Source: Chlamydiota bacterium (GTDB taxonomy: Bacteria; Chlamydiota; Chlamydiia; Chlamydiales; SLFE01). From it: a stretch of DNA of 6,755 bases. How positions within the stretch are numbered: position 1 is the stretch's first letter; every line of letters starts with the position of its first letter. Both the position numbers and the translations under genes were made by a program. The stretch lies in the NCBI GenBank assembly GCA_011065065.1, contig JAAKFL010000099.1, forward strand, positions 1 to 6,755, given 5' to 3'. Below the pieces are notes generated by a model. It ran no database searches. It saw only the letters and a program-made list of their open reading frames with translations, and was not told the origin of the DNA. Positions 5,471-6,755 of this stretch are shown here, piece by piece.

Positions 5471-6025
5471 ACCAAACAGTGTTTTCTTAGTGATAGCATC
5501 AATGAGAGAGTCTCTTTTGATAAAGCTATAATCAGTCCCAATAGGACGCTTCGATTCATCACTATTTCTTAGATACAATTCTTTTGCAGCAAACGCGCAG
5601 TCGCTCAGCCATTCAAAATTCCTCTTCAATTCAGTAACCTCTCTATGGAAAATCGACAACTCTTTCCCACTGGCATGTTGCGTTTCTTTAGCCTTATTAA
5701 TCGCCTTATTCTTGGCTTCCCCCGCTTGTAAATAAAGACCATCCACTTCTTCCACAGTGATATCTTTTTCAACCGGCCACTGAACTAACCGACGGGGATC
5801 TCCGTCCTGACTGAAATAGACCTTCCTTTTCACTTCGGATTCCAGAAGAAGTCTACTCGATTGCATTTTCGAACTCATCAATTCCCTAACCAATTCCTGA
5901 AACGATTCGAGATTGTGGTCCTTGCATGAGTCAAAAGAGTCAATGACAATTTCATGGATTCCAAGCTCAACTTTAATAGCTATTTGAAAAGATTCAATAA
6001 CTTCTGTATGATTTATTTTTAACAT
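5438..6025 (-). CDS. Hypothetical protein, 195 aa, function not recognised
   Basis: I do not recognise this protein. It is soluble by appearance, charged and mainly helical, with no signal peptide, membrane segment or known catalytic motif. A Lys/Glu/Ala-rich helix spans about 100-122 (AGEAKNKAINKAKETQ), followed by a second probable helix at about 124-152 containing FEWLSDCAFAAKELYL. Around 69-84 lies a distinctive VYFSQDGDPRRLVQWP. The start at 6025 is well supported: AAGGA (6035-6031) sits 5 nt upstream and a good promoter lies before it. Its last 11 codons, including the stop, overlap the end of F-box gene 3 on the opposite strand and fall in the tract duplicated between F-box genes 2 and 3. 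Its original C-terminus may therefore have been replaced when that tract arrived. It could be a further host-directed protein given its position, but nothing in the sequence proves this. Confidence 0.75.
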   Translation of the reverse strand: MLKINHTEVIESFQIAIKVELGIHEIVIDSFDSCKDHNLESFQELVRELMSSKMQSSRLLLESEVKRKVYFSQDGDPRRLVQWPVEKDITVEEVDGLYLQAGEAKNKAINKAKETQHASGKELSIFHREVTELKRNFEWLSDCAFAAKELYLRNSDESKRPIGTDYSFIKRDSLIDAITKKTLFGLKVHLPGRVS

Positions 6026-6077
6026 AATTATCCTTAAAAATTTTATTAATTATAACATTATTAACTATTAATAACAA
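6026..6077 (-). promoter_or_regulatory. Promoter and ribosome site of the 195-aa hypothetical gene
   Basis: On the - strand, TTGTTA (6077-6072), a 17-nt spacer and a perfect TATAAT (6054-6049) give the best promoter in the window. The start of transcription would be near 6042, leaving a leader of about 16 nt that contains AAGGA (6035-6031), 5 nt before the ATG at 6025. No operator palindrome is evident. The surrounding 6026-6080 is very AT-rich, which raises the chance of a false match, but element quality and spacing agree. Confidence 0.6.
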
Positions 6078-6097
6078 ATATTATTGAAATCACTGAC

Positions 6098-6126
6098 TTG
6101 CTTAGAATCTCCATTTCCTGTATTTT
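6098..6126 (+). promoter_or_regulatory. Weak candidate promoter for the PAP2 phosphatase gene
   Basis: TTGCTT (6098-6103), 17 nt, TATTTT (6121-6126). The -35 matches three of six consensus bases and the -10 four of six, but the spacing is ideal. Transcription would start near 6133, only about 3 nt before the ATG at 6136, giving a nearly leaderless message. An alternative -10, TAGAAT (6103-6108), has no good -35 at the right distance. Confidence 0.2.
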
Positions 6127-6135
6127 TGATTCGTT

Positions 6136-6755
6136 ATGACAAATTTAATTTCTCGGCATAAACGATGGCTTTTTCCTCTGTTAGGGTTAGCTTTATTGGC
6201 TCCTTTTACACCCTATTTAGACTTAACGATTTCAAATTATTTCTACAATGCTGACGAGACCTCCTTTACAAACAACGCTTTTTATTCATTTGTGTATCAC
6301 TATGCCCAGTTACCGGGATTTATTGTTTTTGGGTGTGCGATGGTGGCTTTAATTGCCAGTTACTTTAAGAAATCGTTGAAAAAACACCGAAACACCATAT
6401 TGGTGTTAGTCTTAGCGATGGCAATGGGACCAGGGTTGATCATCAATGTCTTTTTAAAGCCCGGTTGGGGACGGCCGCGACCTCGGCAGGTCATTGAGTT
6501 CTCGGGGCCGGAAGCGTATCGCGCCTTTTATTCTCCAAACTTCGGAGCCTACACATCGGATAAATACAAATCATTTCCCAGTGGTCATGCTTCCATGGGT
6601 TTTTACTTTTTTGTTCTTGCTGTGATGGGCGCTCGAATGAGGAATCGACCATTGGTCTTTGCCGGATATTCAATTGCCATGATTTTGGGGATTATCCTTG
6701 GGATCACCCGCATTGCGCAAGGAGGGCATTTCTTTAGCGACATAGTAGTGGCGGC
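6136..6755 (+). CDS. PAP2-family membrane phosphatase, N-terminal 206 residues (3' truncated by window edge)
   Basis: PAP2 enzymes are integral-membrane phosphatases that remove phosphate from lipids such as phosphatidate, undecaprenyl pyrophosphate, phosphatidylglycerophosphate or lipid A, with the active site facing the periplasm. All three signature motifs are present: KPGWGRPRP, which is KX6RP (K108, R115, P116); FPSGH (147-151, H151); and TRIAQGGHFFSD (R192, H198, D202). H198 would be the nucleophile, and no catalytic residue is missing. Hydrophobic segments lie at about 12-28, 60-76, 88-106, 152-166 and 173-190. The frame is open to base 6755 and the C-terminal helix lies beyond. An in-frame TGA at 6127-6129 limits the start to the ATG at 6136. 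The 27 nt before it are pyrimidine-rich with no Shine-Dalgarno. It is divergent from the hypothetical gene. The exact lipid substrate cannot be told; an LpxE/LpxF- or PgpB-like role is possible. Confidence 0.9.
   Translation, partial: MTNLISRHKRWLFPLLGLALLAPFTPYLDLTISNYFYNADETSFTNNAFYSFVYHYAQLPGFIVFGCAMVALIASYFKKSLKKHRNTILVLVLAMAMGPGLIINVFLKPGWGRPRPRQVIEFSGPEAYRAFYSPNFGAYTSDKYKSFPSGHASMGFYFFVLAVMGARMRNRPLVFAGYSIAMILGIILGITRIAQGGHFFSDIVVA

Noticed and set aside
6491..6673. 60-codon - strand frame near the right edge
   Set aside because: It is antisense to the PAP2 gene, whose catalytic motifs are intact across the same bases.

Overview
This 6.8 kb bacterial window carries seven protein genes, the first and last cut by the window edges. 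I see no tRNA, rRNA, CRISPR array or transposase gene. The centrepiece is three tandem paralogues that each begin with a eukaryotic-type F-box. Ordinary bacterial genes surround them: a transporter, rmuC and a PAP2 phosphatase. F-box genes in tandem inside an otherwise bacterial, moderately AT-rich sequence point to an intracellular symbiont or pathogen of protists. Environmental Chlamydiae (the Parachlamydia / Protochlamydia / Neochlamydia group, known for expanded F-box and BTB families) fit best. Legionellales and similar groups remain possible. The taxonomic call is inference.

Layout. Positions 1-609 (+) hold the C-terminal part of an EamA/DMT-family transporter. Positions 610-760 lie between convergent genes and are filled by an inverted-repeat element built from degenerate 8-mers (consensus acgcaaag). 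Positions 761-2074 (-) encode RmuC, with a probable start nine codons inside the longest frame. A short divergent region (2075-2185) precedes the three F-box genes on the + strand at 2186-3172, 3223-4338 and 4349-5470. The second and third are separated by 10 nt and look co-transcribed. A gene of unknown function lies on the - strand (5438-6025) and overlaps the end of the third F-box gene tail-to-tail by 33 nt. It has a good promoter in the AT-rich spacer at 6026-6135. A PAP2-family phosphatase starts at 6136 (+) and runs off the right edge.

How the genes may work together. The F-box proteins are likely secreted effectors that dock on host Skp1 and redirect a host SCF ubiquitin ligase. Their shared C-terminal region of about 270-310 residues, which I do not recognise, would be the target-binding part. 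It keeps several near-invariant blocks and a very basic segment. The second and third genes share a 47-bp identical stretch at their 3' ends, a sign of recent duplication or gene conversion. The first is more diverged and locally very AT-rich. Its end contains A7 and T8 runs, and the frame of the second gene is open across them, so a -1 slip would give a double-F-box protein. RmuC, the transporter and the phosphatase show no visible functional link to the effectors.
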